From: JAPPHA01 sp965220985
GTDB taxonomy: Bacteria > Pseudomonadota > Alphaproteobacteria > Rhodobacterales > Rhodobacteraceae
Length of the DNA stretch: 64,000 bases
Assembly: GCA_965220985.1 (NCBI GenBank)
Contig: OZ244854.1
Location: 558,001 to 622,000, forward strand
Direction of reading: 5' to 3'
Positions 27,551 through 36,880 of the stretch are shown piece by piece. Positions within the stretch are counted from its first letter, which is position 1. Every line of letters begins with the position of its first letter. The translations under genes and the position numbers were made by a program. The notes below the pieces were generated by a model. That model was not told the origin of the DNA, did not search any database, and saw only the letters and a program-made list of their open reading frames with translations.

Positions 27551-28033
27551 TCGCCAACCCCGTTCGATAACCCGACCCTGCGTTGCCCTTGAGCATCGCG
27601 GACATTTCCGCGTGTTACTGTCGAAGCCGAACACGGCAGGCGACTGAACATGGTGCCGCTCAGAGCACGGTTATTCTAACGCAACCAATCACCGGGTTCC
27701 GTACGGTCACTTGGCTACAATCTCAAAAGCCGCGCTGGCCGGCTATCTTGATTACACAAGTGTGGCTGTCATTTTTACTGCCATAGACAACCGGCAACAT
27801 TGTGGCCAACCGCGTTCCGCAAAGGTCACGGAACGTTGGCCGACCAAGCGCCTTTCCGTCGGCACCCATTGCCGGACCTGCGGGTCTTCACGGGCTTGCC
27901 GGATTCTTTGAAGGGTGCCGGGCAACCAATGTTACTGCTGTGGCAATCCGGCAAAACTCGTAGGAATTGGAATAAGTGACTTTCATTGGCGATACATTGT
28001 GTGTCATGTTGAAATAGTCTTTACGTCCCCTGT
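27551..28033. other. Intergenic region upstream of the five-gene defence-like operon
   Basis: About 480 nt. A small perfect hairpin (CGCGGA/TCCGCG, 27597-27612) lies after rpmJ but lacks a T-run. The stretch becomes AT-richer towards 28030, where TTGGAA and TTGGCG boxes occur, so the operon promoter probably lies within 27960-28020, though I cannot fix the boxes. No gene, integrase fragment or tRNA repeat is recognisable. Confidence 0.4.
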
Positions 28034-31000
28034 GTGAGAAGCACCGTAACGAGTCTCGGTAATTGGATGTACTACTCGTCCTCCGCAAGACGAATCCTGT
28101 CAAAGTCAAAGTCGGGCATGAGCATGTCTGCATTGTCCGACGCGCTTGGTTTGTCGGGGGATATCGCAGGACGCAGAGATCTGGGAAACGACCTGGCTGA
28201 TTGGGCTCGCTCTCGATTGGCTTATCGGAAACGCGACGGACGATGGATCTGGGTCGAGGACAATGACCTCCCAACACATCGACGCGACACGTCAGATTCT
28301 TACAATGACCTGACAAATGGTAAATCCAACGACTCGGCTCGTCGGCTGTTCGCTGTACCTGGCCGAAGTTTTGTCACAGACGAGCATATTGAAGCTGTTG
28401 TTCATACAGAGGCTCCAGACGATGGTCCAATCGTGGAGCCCGACATTCGTGCACTTTTGGAATACTATGCCGCCGGCCTCCGATCCGACACACGCGGTTC
28501 GGTCTATCAACTGCCAGAACGTCACGGGACAGCTTGGCAGCTGATTGAACTTCTGGGGTCTTGGTGGCCTGAACATGGGCAGACTGCCACCGTCGAAATC
28601 CTTCTGGAAAGCCTACCGGCCGCGTTCCGGCAAGCACTGGACCGCAGGGGCGACGACGGCAGCATTGCTGTCGGATGGCCCTTGTCAGTGGGTCGGAAGG
28701 AAGGCCTTGTCGTCGTCCAACCTGTTGGGTTGTTGGCAGGTGAATTCGAGCGGACCGATGTTCGATTGATCATGAGTTTTCTTCGATCAGACACACTTGT
28801 AAACCCGGACTGGCTCAATCAGGAAGCCCGAAGTGTCGGGTGGAACAAGGTAGCTCTCGGAAAACGGCTCGCTGGCCCCCAAAATGCTCCGTATGTTGTC
28901 TCAGAGTTCGGATGGGCACTACGAGAGGCTGCCGCAACGTTGGTAAACGGAGATCTACAGCCAGGGCGGGTCCAGGAGTCGCTGGACTTGACGGTATCCG
29001 GAATCCAGAATTGCCTTGGGTTGTTCCTTCCAGAAGACATCTCGATGTCCAAGGCCGCGGCCAGCGACATCGAGACCCTGCGGACTTGGTCCGATGCCGC
29101 AATCTATTCCTCAGGGGTCGCTCCGCTTCTCACGCCCTCAAAAGCAGTTCGGCAAGACCGAATTGGGCCTGTCATCGAAACGGAGACTCTCAACGCCGAA
29201 CAACTCGAAGCAGTCGAAGCCGGTCTCTCTGCGCCGCTTACCGTGGTTACCGGACCTCCAGGCACCGGAAAGAGTCAGTGTGTGACTGCACTGGTTGCCT
29301 CGACTGTTGCATCAGGCGGACGCGTTCTGGTCGCAGCAAAAAACCATCAGGCATTGGATGCAATCGAAGAACGAATTGGCAAGGATCGGATTATCCGGAT
29401 GCGGGACCGCACCGGAGAGGTAGATCGGTCTCTAATGTCAGTGACTAAAGAGTTCGTTGCAGATGAACGATCCCTAAGAAATCCAGGCAATAACTTGGAA
29501 GAAATACAAACCTTGGTCGCCCTGTCTGAGCGGCGCAATGAAACTCTAAGGCGGATACAAGAAAAACGTGCGTTGGAGTGCGAGATCGCAGCGATTCTCG
29601 AGAGGATCGAAATGATCGCAAGCAGTCGGAAGAGTGGGTCGAAAACGGCAAACAAACCACAGCCCGGATGGTTGGCCCAGTTGTTTCTTCAGCTCTTTCT
29701 CTTGTTTTCTTCGAAGCGAGGAAACACCCCGAAAGAGGCTAGCGATCACGCATGGCTGAAACAAAAGCTCAAGGAGATTCGCAAGAGTTCGGGCCGTGTT
29801 CCAACGGCCGAAGATCCCGTCTTGCTCGGTCAGATGATCGTCAATATCGCGAAGCCCCTGTTGGGTCGCGTCTTCGATGACCTAATGGCCGTGGGCCCAG
29901 AACGCGTCGCCGAGATTGTCGATGCTCTTGGTGATGCCGAACTTTCTGGTGATTCAACGATACCCGACGACATCACCGAGACTGTGTTGGACGCACGACC
30001 TGTCTGGTTGACGACCACTCTCTCGCTCCCGCGCCGCATGCCTCTCAAGAGTGAACTGTTTGACCTCGTAGTTATCGATGAGGCGAGTCAGGCAGACATA
30101 GCTTCGAGCTTGCCCGCACTCGCAAGGTCGAAGCGCGCCGTCATCGTGGGCGACAATCGTCAACTCTCCTTCATTTCTTCCTTGTCCTTGGCAAAGGACC
30201 GAAATCTTCTTGCTGCTGTTGGCTTGTTCGGACAGCGCGGGCTTGGCAAATACTCACAGGGTCGTAGGACACTATTCGACCTCGCCTTGGCGCAAACGAT
30301 GCGCAGGTCCGATTTCCGTTCGATAATGCTACGGGAACAATATCGGTCAGCACCAGAGATCACCGAGTTCATCGGCGAGAGTTTTTACGAGGGAAAGCTC
30401 CGCCCTGCTGTCGATTTCAACCGCCTGATCATTCCCAAAGGCTCAAAACCGGGACTGGCTTGGACAGACGTGAAAGGATCTGCCGAACGTGCGACCGATC
30501 GTGGTTATCGCAACAGAGGTGAGGCAGCGGCTATCGCGGCCCACTTGAAAAACCTACTCGTCGACTTGGAATACCCAGGCACTGTCGGAGTCGTTGCACC
30601 GTTCAATGCGCAGGTAAGGTTGATTCGTGAGTTGATCGACGGGGTCATACCGTCAGAGATTCGGGAAAACGCTGAGTTGAAGGTCGACACAGTAGACTCT
30701 TTTCAGGGCGAAGAGCGCTGCCTGATCGTCTTTTCCGTCGTGAGTTCCAGGGCGGGCCCTGCGGAGGCAGAACGGTTTCTGCGATCCGACCGTCGTCGAC
30801 TAAATGTTGCAATCAGTCGGGGGCAAGCAGTCACGCATATTTTTGGCGATCTCGAGTTTGCCAAGCGAAAAGGCGCGCCAGTGGAGCTTCGACGGTTGGC
30901 CGTGTGGTCGACGGAGCCACGTAGGCGTTTGGAAGACAATGAGGCTGGCAGCATCTGGGAAATCAGACTCCGCGATGCAATGCGACAACGTGGCTGGGAT

Positions 31001-31246
31001 CCCAAACCTCAGTATCCGATTGTCGGAAGGCGTCTGGACTTCGCTCTGTTAGGCGATCGAGTCAACCTCGACATTGAGGTCGATGGCCGGCGGTGGCACC
31101 AAGACGCCGACGGCAACCGAAAACTGGATGATCATTTCCGGGACGCTCAGTTGAGGAGCGCTGGATGGAAAGTCGTGCGTTTCTGGGTGGACGAACTGGC
31201 ACGTGACATGGAGGGATGTCTTGACCGAATCGAACGCGAACTCTGA
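28034..31246 (+). CDS. SF1 helicase (UPF1/Dna2-like) with C-terminal Vsr/DUF559-like nuclease
   Basis: 1070 residues from a GTG at 28034; ATG 28067 is an alternative. The N-terminal 350 residues are unassigned, with a possible winged helix near the start. All SF1 motifs follow: Walker A GPPGTGKS (about 406-413), DEAS (about 680), GDNRQL (about 700), LREQYR, VDSFQGEE (about 888) and NVAISRG (about 925). A roughly 140-residue insertion with charged helices and a hydrophobic patch splits motifs I and II. The last 95 residues form a PD-(D/E)XK fold of the Vsr/DUF559 type (RLDFAL, then IEVDG, then a late VVRFWV strand). First gene of the operon, it resembles the CnuH helicase-nuclease of CoCoNuT systems. 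Confidence 0.88.
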   Translation: MRSTVTSLGNWMYYSSSARRILSKSKSGMSMSALSDALGLSGDIAGRRDLGNDLADWARSRLAYRKRDGRWIWVEDNDLPTHRRDTSDSYNDLTNGKSNDSARRLFAVPGRSFVTDEHIEAVVHTEAPDDGPIVEPDIRALLEYYAAGLRSDTRGSVYQLPERHGTAWQLIELLGSWWPEHGQTATVEILLESLPAAFRQALDRRGDDGSIAVGWPLSVGRKEGLVVVQPVGLLAGEFERTDVRLIMSFLRSDTLVNPDWLNQEARSVGWNKVALGKRLAGPQNAPYVVSEFGWALREAAATLVNGDLQPGRVQESLDLTVSGIQNCLGLFLPEDISMSKAAASDIETLRTWSDAAIYSSGVAPLLTPSKAVRQDRIGPVIETETLNAEQLEAVEAGLSAPLTVVTGPPGTGKSQCVTALVASTVASGGRVLVAAKNHQALDAIEERIGKDRIIRMRDRTGEVDRSLMSVTKEFVADERSLRNPGNNLEEIQTLVALSERRNETLRRIQEKRALECEIAAILERIEMIASSRKSGSKTANKPQPGWLAQLFLQLFLLFSSKRGNTPKEASDHAWLKQKLKEIRKSSGRVPTAEDPVLLGQMIVNIAKPLLGRVFDDLMAVGPERVAEIVDALGDAELSGDSTIPDDITETVLDARPVWLTTTLSLPRRMPLKSELFDLVVIDEASQADIASSLPALARSKRAVIVGDNRQLSFISSLSLAKDRNLLAAVGLFGQRGLGKYSQGRRTLFDLALAQTMRRSDFRSIMLREQYRSAPEITEFIGESFYEGKLRPAVDFNRLIIPKGSKPGLAWTDVKGSAERATDRGYRNRGEAAAIAAHLKNLLVDLEYPGTVGVVAPFNAQVRLIRELIDGVIPSEIRENAELKVDTVDSFQGEERCLIVFSVVSSRAGPAEAERFLRSDRRRLNVAISRGQAVTHIFGDLEFAKRKGAPVELRRLAVWSTEPRRRLEDNEAGSIWEIRLRDAMRQRGWDPKPQYPIVGRRLDFALLGDRVNLDIEVDGRRWHQDADGNRKLDDHFRDAQLRSAGWKVVRFWVDELARDMEGCLDRIEREL

Positions 31247-33338
31247 CAGGCCTGCACGCCGCAGGCGAGGATCGGGAGTATTCCTGATCGGGATCATAGT
31301 CTTGTTGACGGCAGCCGTGATCGGTTTCTTCGCATGGCAAGTGACAGCATTAAATGCCGTGAACACCGAAATGCGAAGCCTTCAGGGGACAAGGGAAGAG
31401 CTTCTCGGGGATGTTGGCAGGCTTCGGGAGGACCGATCTAGACTTACTGCCGAGATCGACGGCTTTGAGTTGCAGCGGGATGAGGCTCGTGCAGCGGCCG
31501 AAGAAGAGGGCCGCAGAGCGCAAACATCGAGAGAACTCGCAGAGCGCATTGAGGCGCAAAGGTCGACCCTTGCCGGAATCCAGCGAGAAGCCGATGCACT
31601 GCGAGCTGAACAAACGAGACTCGACACTGAAATCAACAGCCTCGGCGATGAAAAAGAAAGGCTTTCGGGGGTCGTATCTGATCTCGAACCCCGTGTAGTT
31701 GATCTTGAGCGATCCAAACTGCGGCTGGAAGAGATTCAGGCCGAAACAAACGCGCGCCTTGAAAGACGCCGCGATCTCGACCAGCAGATTGCTGATCTCG
31801 AGAGTGAGGTTCGGAATCTCGAGAACCTGCGCCGCGAAAAAGATGCCCAGACTGACGCCATTGAGCGTCTTCGTCCTCAGGCCTCTGAACTGAGAGCTGA
31901 AACGGATCGCCTTTCAACTGAGATTGATCGCCAGCGCAGTGAAGCAGAGGCTGCTCGAGCAGATGCTGAAGTCGCCCGTCAGAGCCTCGCTGATGCGCGA
32001 CAAGAATTAACGACAGCTCGTGGGGATGCTCAAGCTGCAGTGAGCAGGACAAGAGATCTACAAGAACGCGAAGAACAACTGACGGCACGAGTCGCAAGAC
32101 TTCAGGGCCGATTGGATGCCATCGAGGAAGACCTCCCCGGTCGCGAAAACAGGCTCTCGGTTGTGACGCGCGAGCGTCAACAGGCGCAAACTGATCTTGC
32201 GCAAGTGGAAGGCGATTTGGCGTCACGACGCCAGGAACTTGACTCCATAGTGGAAGAACTCGCCCGTTTAACGCCTCGCCGCGATGCACTGTCGCTCCAA
32301 GCTGCAAGTCTCGCGACAGAGATTGCGGAAATCACGCAGGAACGTGACGCAGCGCAGTCCCAGAATTCGGCACTCCAAGAGGAGAACAACTCGCTGTCGC
32401 AACAAGTCAGAGACCTACGCGTTCGACTGGAGCAGCTTAACTCAGAAGCAGACAGGTCTGCTACACGTCAAGCCGCGCTCGCGGGAAGTGTCGGAGCACT
32501 TGAAGAACGCGAACTGGATTTGGAAGGCCAAATCTTGGCGAGCGAAGCACGGCTCAGCGAACTGAGCGCCGAACGGCAGGAGGCAGAGGCAACGCTGGCG
32601 GAAACGCGCGACCAAATTAACAGTATCACTTCGGATTTAGCAGCCGAAGAGGAGCAACAACGTGCCCTACTCGATCAGATGAGTGCGGAAGCGGGCAGAG
32701 CCGCCGTCCGTCAAGCCGAGCTCGCGGGAAGTGTCGGAGCACTTGAAGAGCGCGAGCTGGCTTTGGAGGTCCAAATCTTGTCGAGCGAAACCCGCCTCAA
32801 CGAACTGGGAGCCGAACAGCAGGAGGCCGAGGCAACTCTGGCGGAAGTGCGCGACCAACTCGGCAACATCAGATCAGAGCTAACGGCCGCGGATGAACAA
32901 CTGCGAGATCGACTTGAGCAAGCCGATGTGACAGCGGACAGGATGGCCGTTCGTCAAGCTGAAATTGCGGGCAATGTGGGAGTGCTTGAGGCGCGCAAGC
33001 AAGCACTGGAGAGCGAAGTCATTTCGAACGAAGCCCGCCTCAACAAACTGGACGTTGAACAACAAGCTGCAGGGGCATCTTTGGCGGAAGCACGAGATCA
33101 ACTCGGCAAAGTCAGAACGGAGCTGGCGGACGTGGAGGAGCAACTGCGAGCGGCAAGAGGCAATCTAGCACGGATCAACCGCGAGCTCGACGAGGCCAAT
33201 CGTCGGCTGGATGCCCAAAGGCAAGAAAGCAATGAAATACAAGTATTTCGTCGGCGGGTCGCGGAACTCGAGGCGAAAGTGAACGAACTGCGCATCAAGC
33301 TCGAGCAGATGGAAAAACCCCAAGATGAGGAACAATAG
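31221..33338 (+). CDS. Membrane-anchored long coiled-coil protein with 81-residue repeats
   Basis: About 705 residues. A short basic N-terminus is followed by one membrane helix (about 19-42, VFLIGIIVLLTAAVIGFFAW) and then roughly 650 residues of uninterrupted charged coiled coil in the cytoplasm or periplasm. Three tandem copies of an 81-residue unit occupy about 411-653. I place the start at TTG 31221 because GGAGGG lies five bases before it; a GTG at 31203 would add six residues. Either choice overlaps the helicase gene. No enzymatic motif is present. It probably acts as a membrane-tethered scaffold or sensor for the motor protein encoded next. Confidence 0.8.
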   Translation: MTESNANSDRPARRRRGSGVFLIGIIVLLTAAVIGFFAWQVTALNAVNTEMRSLQGTREELLGDVGRLREDRSRLTAEIDGFELQRDEARAAAEEEGRRAQTSRELAERIEAQRSTLAGIQREADALRAEQTRLDTEINSLGDEKERLSGVVSDLEPRVVDLERSKLRLEEIQAETNARLERRRDLDQQIADLESEVRNLENLRREKDAQTDAIERLRPQASELRAETDRLSTEIDRQRSEAEAARADAEVARQSLADARQELTTARGDAQAAVSRTRDLQEREEQLTARVARLQGRLDAIEEDLPGRENRLSVVTRERQQAQTDLAQVEGDLASRRQELDSIVEELARLTPRRDALSLQAASLATEIAEITQERDAAQSQNSALQEENNSLSQQVRDLRVRLEQLNSEADRSATRQAALAGSVGALEERELDLEGQILASEARLSELSAERQEAEATLAETRDQINSITSDLAAEEEQQRALLDQMSAEAGRAAVRQAELAGSVGALEERELALEVQILSSETRLNELGAEQQEAEATLAEVRDQLGNIRSELTAADEQLRDRLEQADVTADRMAVRQAEIAGNVGVLEARKQALESEVISNEARLNKLDVEQQAAGASLAEARDQLGKVRTELADVEEQLRAARGNLARINRELDEANRRLDAQRQESNEIQVFRRRVAELEAKVNELRIKLEQMEKPQDEEQ
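32451..33179 (+). repeat. Three tandem 243-bp coding repeats (81 residues each)
   Basis: The marker CGTCAA recurs at 32466, 32709 and 32952, exactly 243 nt apart, and each copy encodes RQA(A/E)(L/I)AG(S/N)VG(A/V)LE, an EARLNEL-like segment and a LAEARDQL-like segment. Copies 1 and 2 are the most alike at DNA level. The exact length suggests fairly recent in-frame duplication, and 81 is not a multiple of the 7-residue heptad. Confidence 0.85.
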
Positions 33339-33341
33339 GCA

Positions 33342-35384
33342 ATGAATTTGCTCGACATGAATGCGCTTTGGATCGCGTCAGCTCTTTTTGCCGCGCTCTT
33401 GGTGGTCCTGACTGTTGTAGGCATTGTAGCCGTTCTTCTGAACCGGCATGGCCCCACGATAGCAGAACTCGCTGCAGCAGACGCACAGCTAGAAACAAAA
33501 CAAGCACAACTGGCCAGCATCCAAGAACAGATCATCATTGAGCAGGCGAGATTTGCAGAAGCCCAGAAAAAAGCCTCGGAGGTCGCATGGCTCGAAGAGC
33601 GACTAAGCAATCTGAACGCAGAGATTGCAACTCTCGAGCCCCGTCGCGCTGAGATTCTGGAGGTCCAGCAAGAGCTTGATCGCGTTGTGGCAGAGTTAGG
33701 CGACACAGTTCGTGAAGCAACGATTGCTGAGAGCGAACTCAAGGGCATTCGCGCCGAAATCGAGCAAGGGAATCGCCTCAAGGCGGAGATCGAATCCATG
33801 GCGCGCCGCAGGGATGAACTCGAGGACGAGATCAAACGGCTACAGACAGAACGAGACGACGCAGTGCAAGCCAAACGGCAACTGTCGGATTTGAATGAAA
33901 AACTCGAACGACTCACCAGCGCAGTCGCAAGGAAAGAAGGCGTTCTGGACAATCTTGGGGAAAACGAAAACGCCATCCTTGAACGCATTGACAAGGCGAA
34001 TGACGAAGCGAGTGCATCTGAGAAAAACCTTAATGAAATTCGCGAAGAGTTAGACCAAAAACGGCACGAAAGGGCTTCGATCCGAGTAAATGTCGAAGAC
34101 CTTCAAGAACGGCGCAGCATGTTGCAAGCCAAGTCTGCCAAACTCGAGCAGCGCATCAAGGAGATGGAGGACGAAGTCGGTGACGGTACGGCGGCTGACC
34201 CGCTCAGAGACCTCAAGGAAATGCCTTCGGCTCTCGAGCCTTTGTTGCGCCCCGAATACAGCCCAGCCTCGAACGAAGACCGCGCAGAGAGTGCGCATCT
34301 TTGGCGCGCCAAGAAAGCCATTGAAGACTCTGGTCTACGCTATCACCAGCGAACGATCTGGGCTTTTCACACTGCGTTGAAGATTTCTCAGGAAGCACCA
34401 ATGACGGTGCTGTCTGGGATCTCCGGCACCGGCAAGACCCAACTCCCCAGAAGCTATGCCGCAGGAATGGGTATGGGCTTTCTGCCAATGCCCGTGCAGC
34501 CCCGTTGGGACAGTCCTCAAGACATGCTCGGTTTTTACAACTTCATAGAAAAGAAATACCAAGCCACCGAACTCGCTCGTGCCATGTGGCAGTTGAATGG
34601 AAAGGGCGAATCAAGCCACGCCGCTGTCTTGAAGGACCGATTACTGCTCGTGCTCCTGGACGAGATGAACCTCGCACGAGTGGAATATTATTTCTCCGAG
34701 TTTCTCAGCCGTCTTGAGTTGCGCCCCCCTCCACAGGAGGCTGGGAACCTCGACAAGCGTCGCAATTCTGAAATCCTGATTGAAGTATCGGGAGAGGCAC
34801 CCGTGCGTCTATTCCCGGGGCACAATATGCTTTTTGCAGGAACGATGAATGAGGACGAGACCACACAGGCTTTGTCGGACAAGGTCCTCGACCGCGGCAA
34901 CATGCTTCGTTTCCCGGCACCAAAGAAACTCTATGAGTCGCGAGTTGCGACCGACGGCATTAACAAGATGGAACCGATAAGCCGCTCTGTATGGAGCGCT
35001 TGGCGTCGCGAAATTTCGGACCTGTCAAATCTGGATCTGGCGCGGAGTATGGTCTCTGATCTGGCTGTCTTGATGGACGAGCTTGAACGCCCTTTCGGAC
35101 ACCGAGTCGGGCAGGCAATGCTCGCATATGCCGCAAACTACCCTGCTCACGATGGGCAGCAACAGAGAGGCAACATCATGGACGCAATGTCCGACCAAGT
35201 GGAGATGCGTCTGCTTCCAAAGCTCCGCGGGCTTGAACTCGATGCCTCGCAAGACAAGCTCGGAAGGCTGGCAGATCACGTCAAAGACAGTCTGAAGGAT
35301 GAGCAACTCGCGGAAGAGATTGATGCATCAATCGTCGCCTCGGCCGATACAGGCCGATTCAGATGGAGAGGTTTGACAAGGTGA
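33342..35384 (+). CDS. Membrane-anchored coiled coil fused to an McrB-type AAA+ motor
   Basis: 680 residues. A membrane helix (about 9-33) precedes a coiled coil (about 38-290) and an AAA+ domain. Walker A is GISGTGKT (about 359-366), Walker B LLDEMNLARVEYYFSEFL (about 439) is the hallmark of McrB, and the sensor strand reads FAGTMNEDE (about 500), with MNEDET where McrB usually has its MNxxDR GTP-binding motif. So this should be an McrB-like NTPase ring, but with a transmembrane coil in place of a DNA-binding domain. AGGAAC precedes ATG 33342. It matches the coiled-coil motor (CnuB) of CoCoNuT systems; the partner is encoded next. Confidence 0.88.
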   Translation: MNLLDMNALWIASALFAALLVVLTVVGIVAVLLNRHGPTIAELAAADAQLETKQAQLASIQEQIIIEQARFAEAQKKASEVAWLEERLSNLNAEIATLEPRRAEILEVQQELDRVVAELGDTVREATIAESELKGIRAEIEQGNRLKAEIESMARRRDELEDEIKRLQTERDDAVQAKRQLSDLNEKLERLTSAVARKEGVLDNLGENENAILERIDKANDEASASEKNLNEIREELDQKRHERASIRVNVEDLQERRSMLQAKSAKLEQRIKEMEDEVGDGTAADPLRDLKEMPSALEPLLRPEYSPASNEDRAESAHLWRAKKAIEDSGLRYHQRTIWAFHTALKISQEAPMTVLSGISGTGKTQLPRSYAAGMGMGFLPMPVQPRWDSPQDMLGFYNFIEKKYQATELARAMWQLNGKGESSHAAVLKDRLLLVLLDEMNLARVEYYFSEFLSRLELRPPPQEAGNLDKRRNSEILIEVSGEAPVRLFPGHNMLFAGTMNEDETTQALSDKVLDRGNMLRFPAPKKLYESRVATDGINKMEPISRSVWSAWRREISDLSNLDLARSMVSDLAVLMDELERPFGHRVGQAMLAYAANYPAHDGQQQRGNIMDAMSDQVEMRLLPKLRGLELDASQDKLGRLADHVKDSLKDEQLAEEIDASIVASADTGRFRWRGLTR

Positions 35385-36880
35385 TCTACCGGCGGCGTCC
35401 TTGGGCAATTTCGCATGCTCACAAGTCTGACGACGACTTTTGTGTAGGCCCAACCGACGCAACTGTGGTTTGTCTGGAAAAAGACGAACGACCACGACCC
35501 GATTATGCCCCGCTTCCAGGTTTACGACAGCGCGGCACCTTGTGTTTTGAACTTCCCTTACCCGTTGGACAACAGGATCCGCTCAAGAATTCGGGCATTC
35601 CGCTGCGACCGCCGACCGGTAAGGAGCCAGTTTCTGCAGAGGAAAAGAACGCGGACCGAGCCATGCGTCGCCTCGAACAGACAATGACCCGCGTGCATGA
35701 ACTTGAGATAGCAAACGATGACCCTATCAATATCTGGGGGCGCCTGGCACGGCTCTGGCACAAGGCAGAAAATGAGACCAAACCGCTTGTGTCGGAGATC
35801 GTTCTCCAGTCACTGTATATGCCGAGACATCTGCGTGACATCATGGAACGGCTTCGTCGGGTCCTGCGGCGAGAACGTGCTATGGTACCCATCGACCGTG
35901 TACAGGAGATGGATCAGGCATCAATGATCTGGTTGACGCGGCAGCCAGGCAATACGCTCCCTGAACGCGCTGGCCCGAGCCAAAGAGTGCAAGCTGTAGT
36001 GCGCGACGAGTCGCATGACACCGGTGAAAACCGTGTCGTGCATGCTTGGTGCAAGCTAGCAGATGCTGCAGCCAAAGATTGGCTGCGTCATAACGAACAT
36101 GCTCGGGTATCTCAGAGGTACGCTGATGTGTGTCGGCTGAGGCAGGTGGCCCGAACAGGCAATCGAGATCTTGCAGAATACGGCGTCGGCATAGCTGCAG
36201 AAGACCAGCTCCCGAATTTCGTGCTCACACAGGATCCAGACTACCGAGAGGTCTACGAGGCGTGGCGCCGTCTTCTGAACGACAAGAGAAGGCTTGATGA
36301 GCTGTGGGCGTGGCAGGGAAGGATCTGGTCGGATTTCTGTGCGCTCGCCATCACCCTCGCGGTTCGGTCAATTCAAGGGTCACGTCTCGTGGCAACGAGC
36401 CCAGTCGTGCTCTTCCCCGATCATGATCGCGGAGCGTGGTTTGGTGCTGACCGCCCCCTTGCCGTTTATTTTCTTGAAAAACAACAGCTAGTTGTCGAGG
36501 TCCAGTATCGACCGAAGTATGTCGACAAGCCCCGAGATGCCTTCGCAGCTCCCATATGGCTGCGGATTGGAACCTTGATCGGTTTGGATAACCCACGTCG
36601 AATCCCGGTCTGGCCCAGACTGGTGTTCTCTCCAGTCAACCTAGAGCATGAAGCCAATGACTGTTCAGAAAACCTCGCAAATTTGGCTGGTCAGGCCTTC
36701 GTTTACAAGGCGTTGATCCTGCATTCCGAACCGACAACCGGGCTAGCCGAATCAGCTTCAGATACGCCCAAGGTTACTTCGATCGGGATTGCCCCTTTCG
36801 GCCAGCCACTCCTCGAAGGCTTCACCCACATCGCCCAATTGATTTTGGACGAAGTAACCGAACGGGAGAAAGGCCCGTGA
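35381..36880 (+). CDS. DUF2357/McrC-like partner of the McrB-type motor
   Basis: About 499 residues from GTG 35381, which overlaps the previous stop as GTGA and has GGAGAGG upstream; ATG 35363 would add six residues. The central part matches DUF2357-type proteins: GENRVVHAWCKLA (about 215) corresponds to the family's TPENRFVK motif, and a later YREVYEAWRRLL segment is also typical. McrC-like proteins activate the McrB ring and usually end in a PD-(D/E)XK nuclease. Here the expected catalytic hairpin reads LVVEVQYRP, with Q in place of the lysine, so nuclease activity is uncertain. The position after the motor gene supports a McrBC-like complex. Confidence 0.72.
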   Translation: MIYRRRPWAISHAHKSDDDFCVGPTDATVVCLEKDERPRPDYAPLPGLRQRGTLCFELPLPVGQQDPLKNSGIPLRPPTGKEPVSAEEKNADRAMRRLEQTMTRVHELEIANDDPINIWGRLARLWHKAENETKPLVSEIVLQSLYMPRHLRDIMERLRRVLRRERAMVPIDRVQEMDQASMIWLTRQPGNTLPERAGPSQRVQAVVRDESHDTGENRVVHAWCKLADAAAKDWLRHNEHARVSQRYADVCRLRQVARTGNRDLAEYGVGIAAEDQLPNFVLTQDPDYREVYEAWRRLLNDKRRLDELWAWQGRIWSDFCALAITLAVRSIQGSRLVATSPVVLFPDHDRGAWFGADRPLAVYFLEKQQLVVEVQYRPKYVDKPRDAFAAPIWLRIGTLIGLDNPRRIPVWPRLVFSPVNLEHEANDCSENLANLAGQAFVYKALILHSEPTTGLAESASDTPKVTSIGIAPFGQPLLEGFTHIAQLILDEVTEREKGP

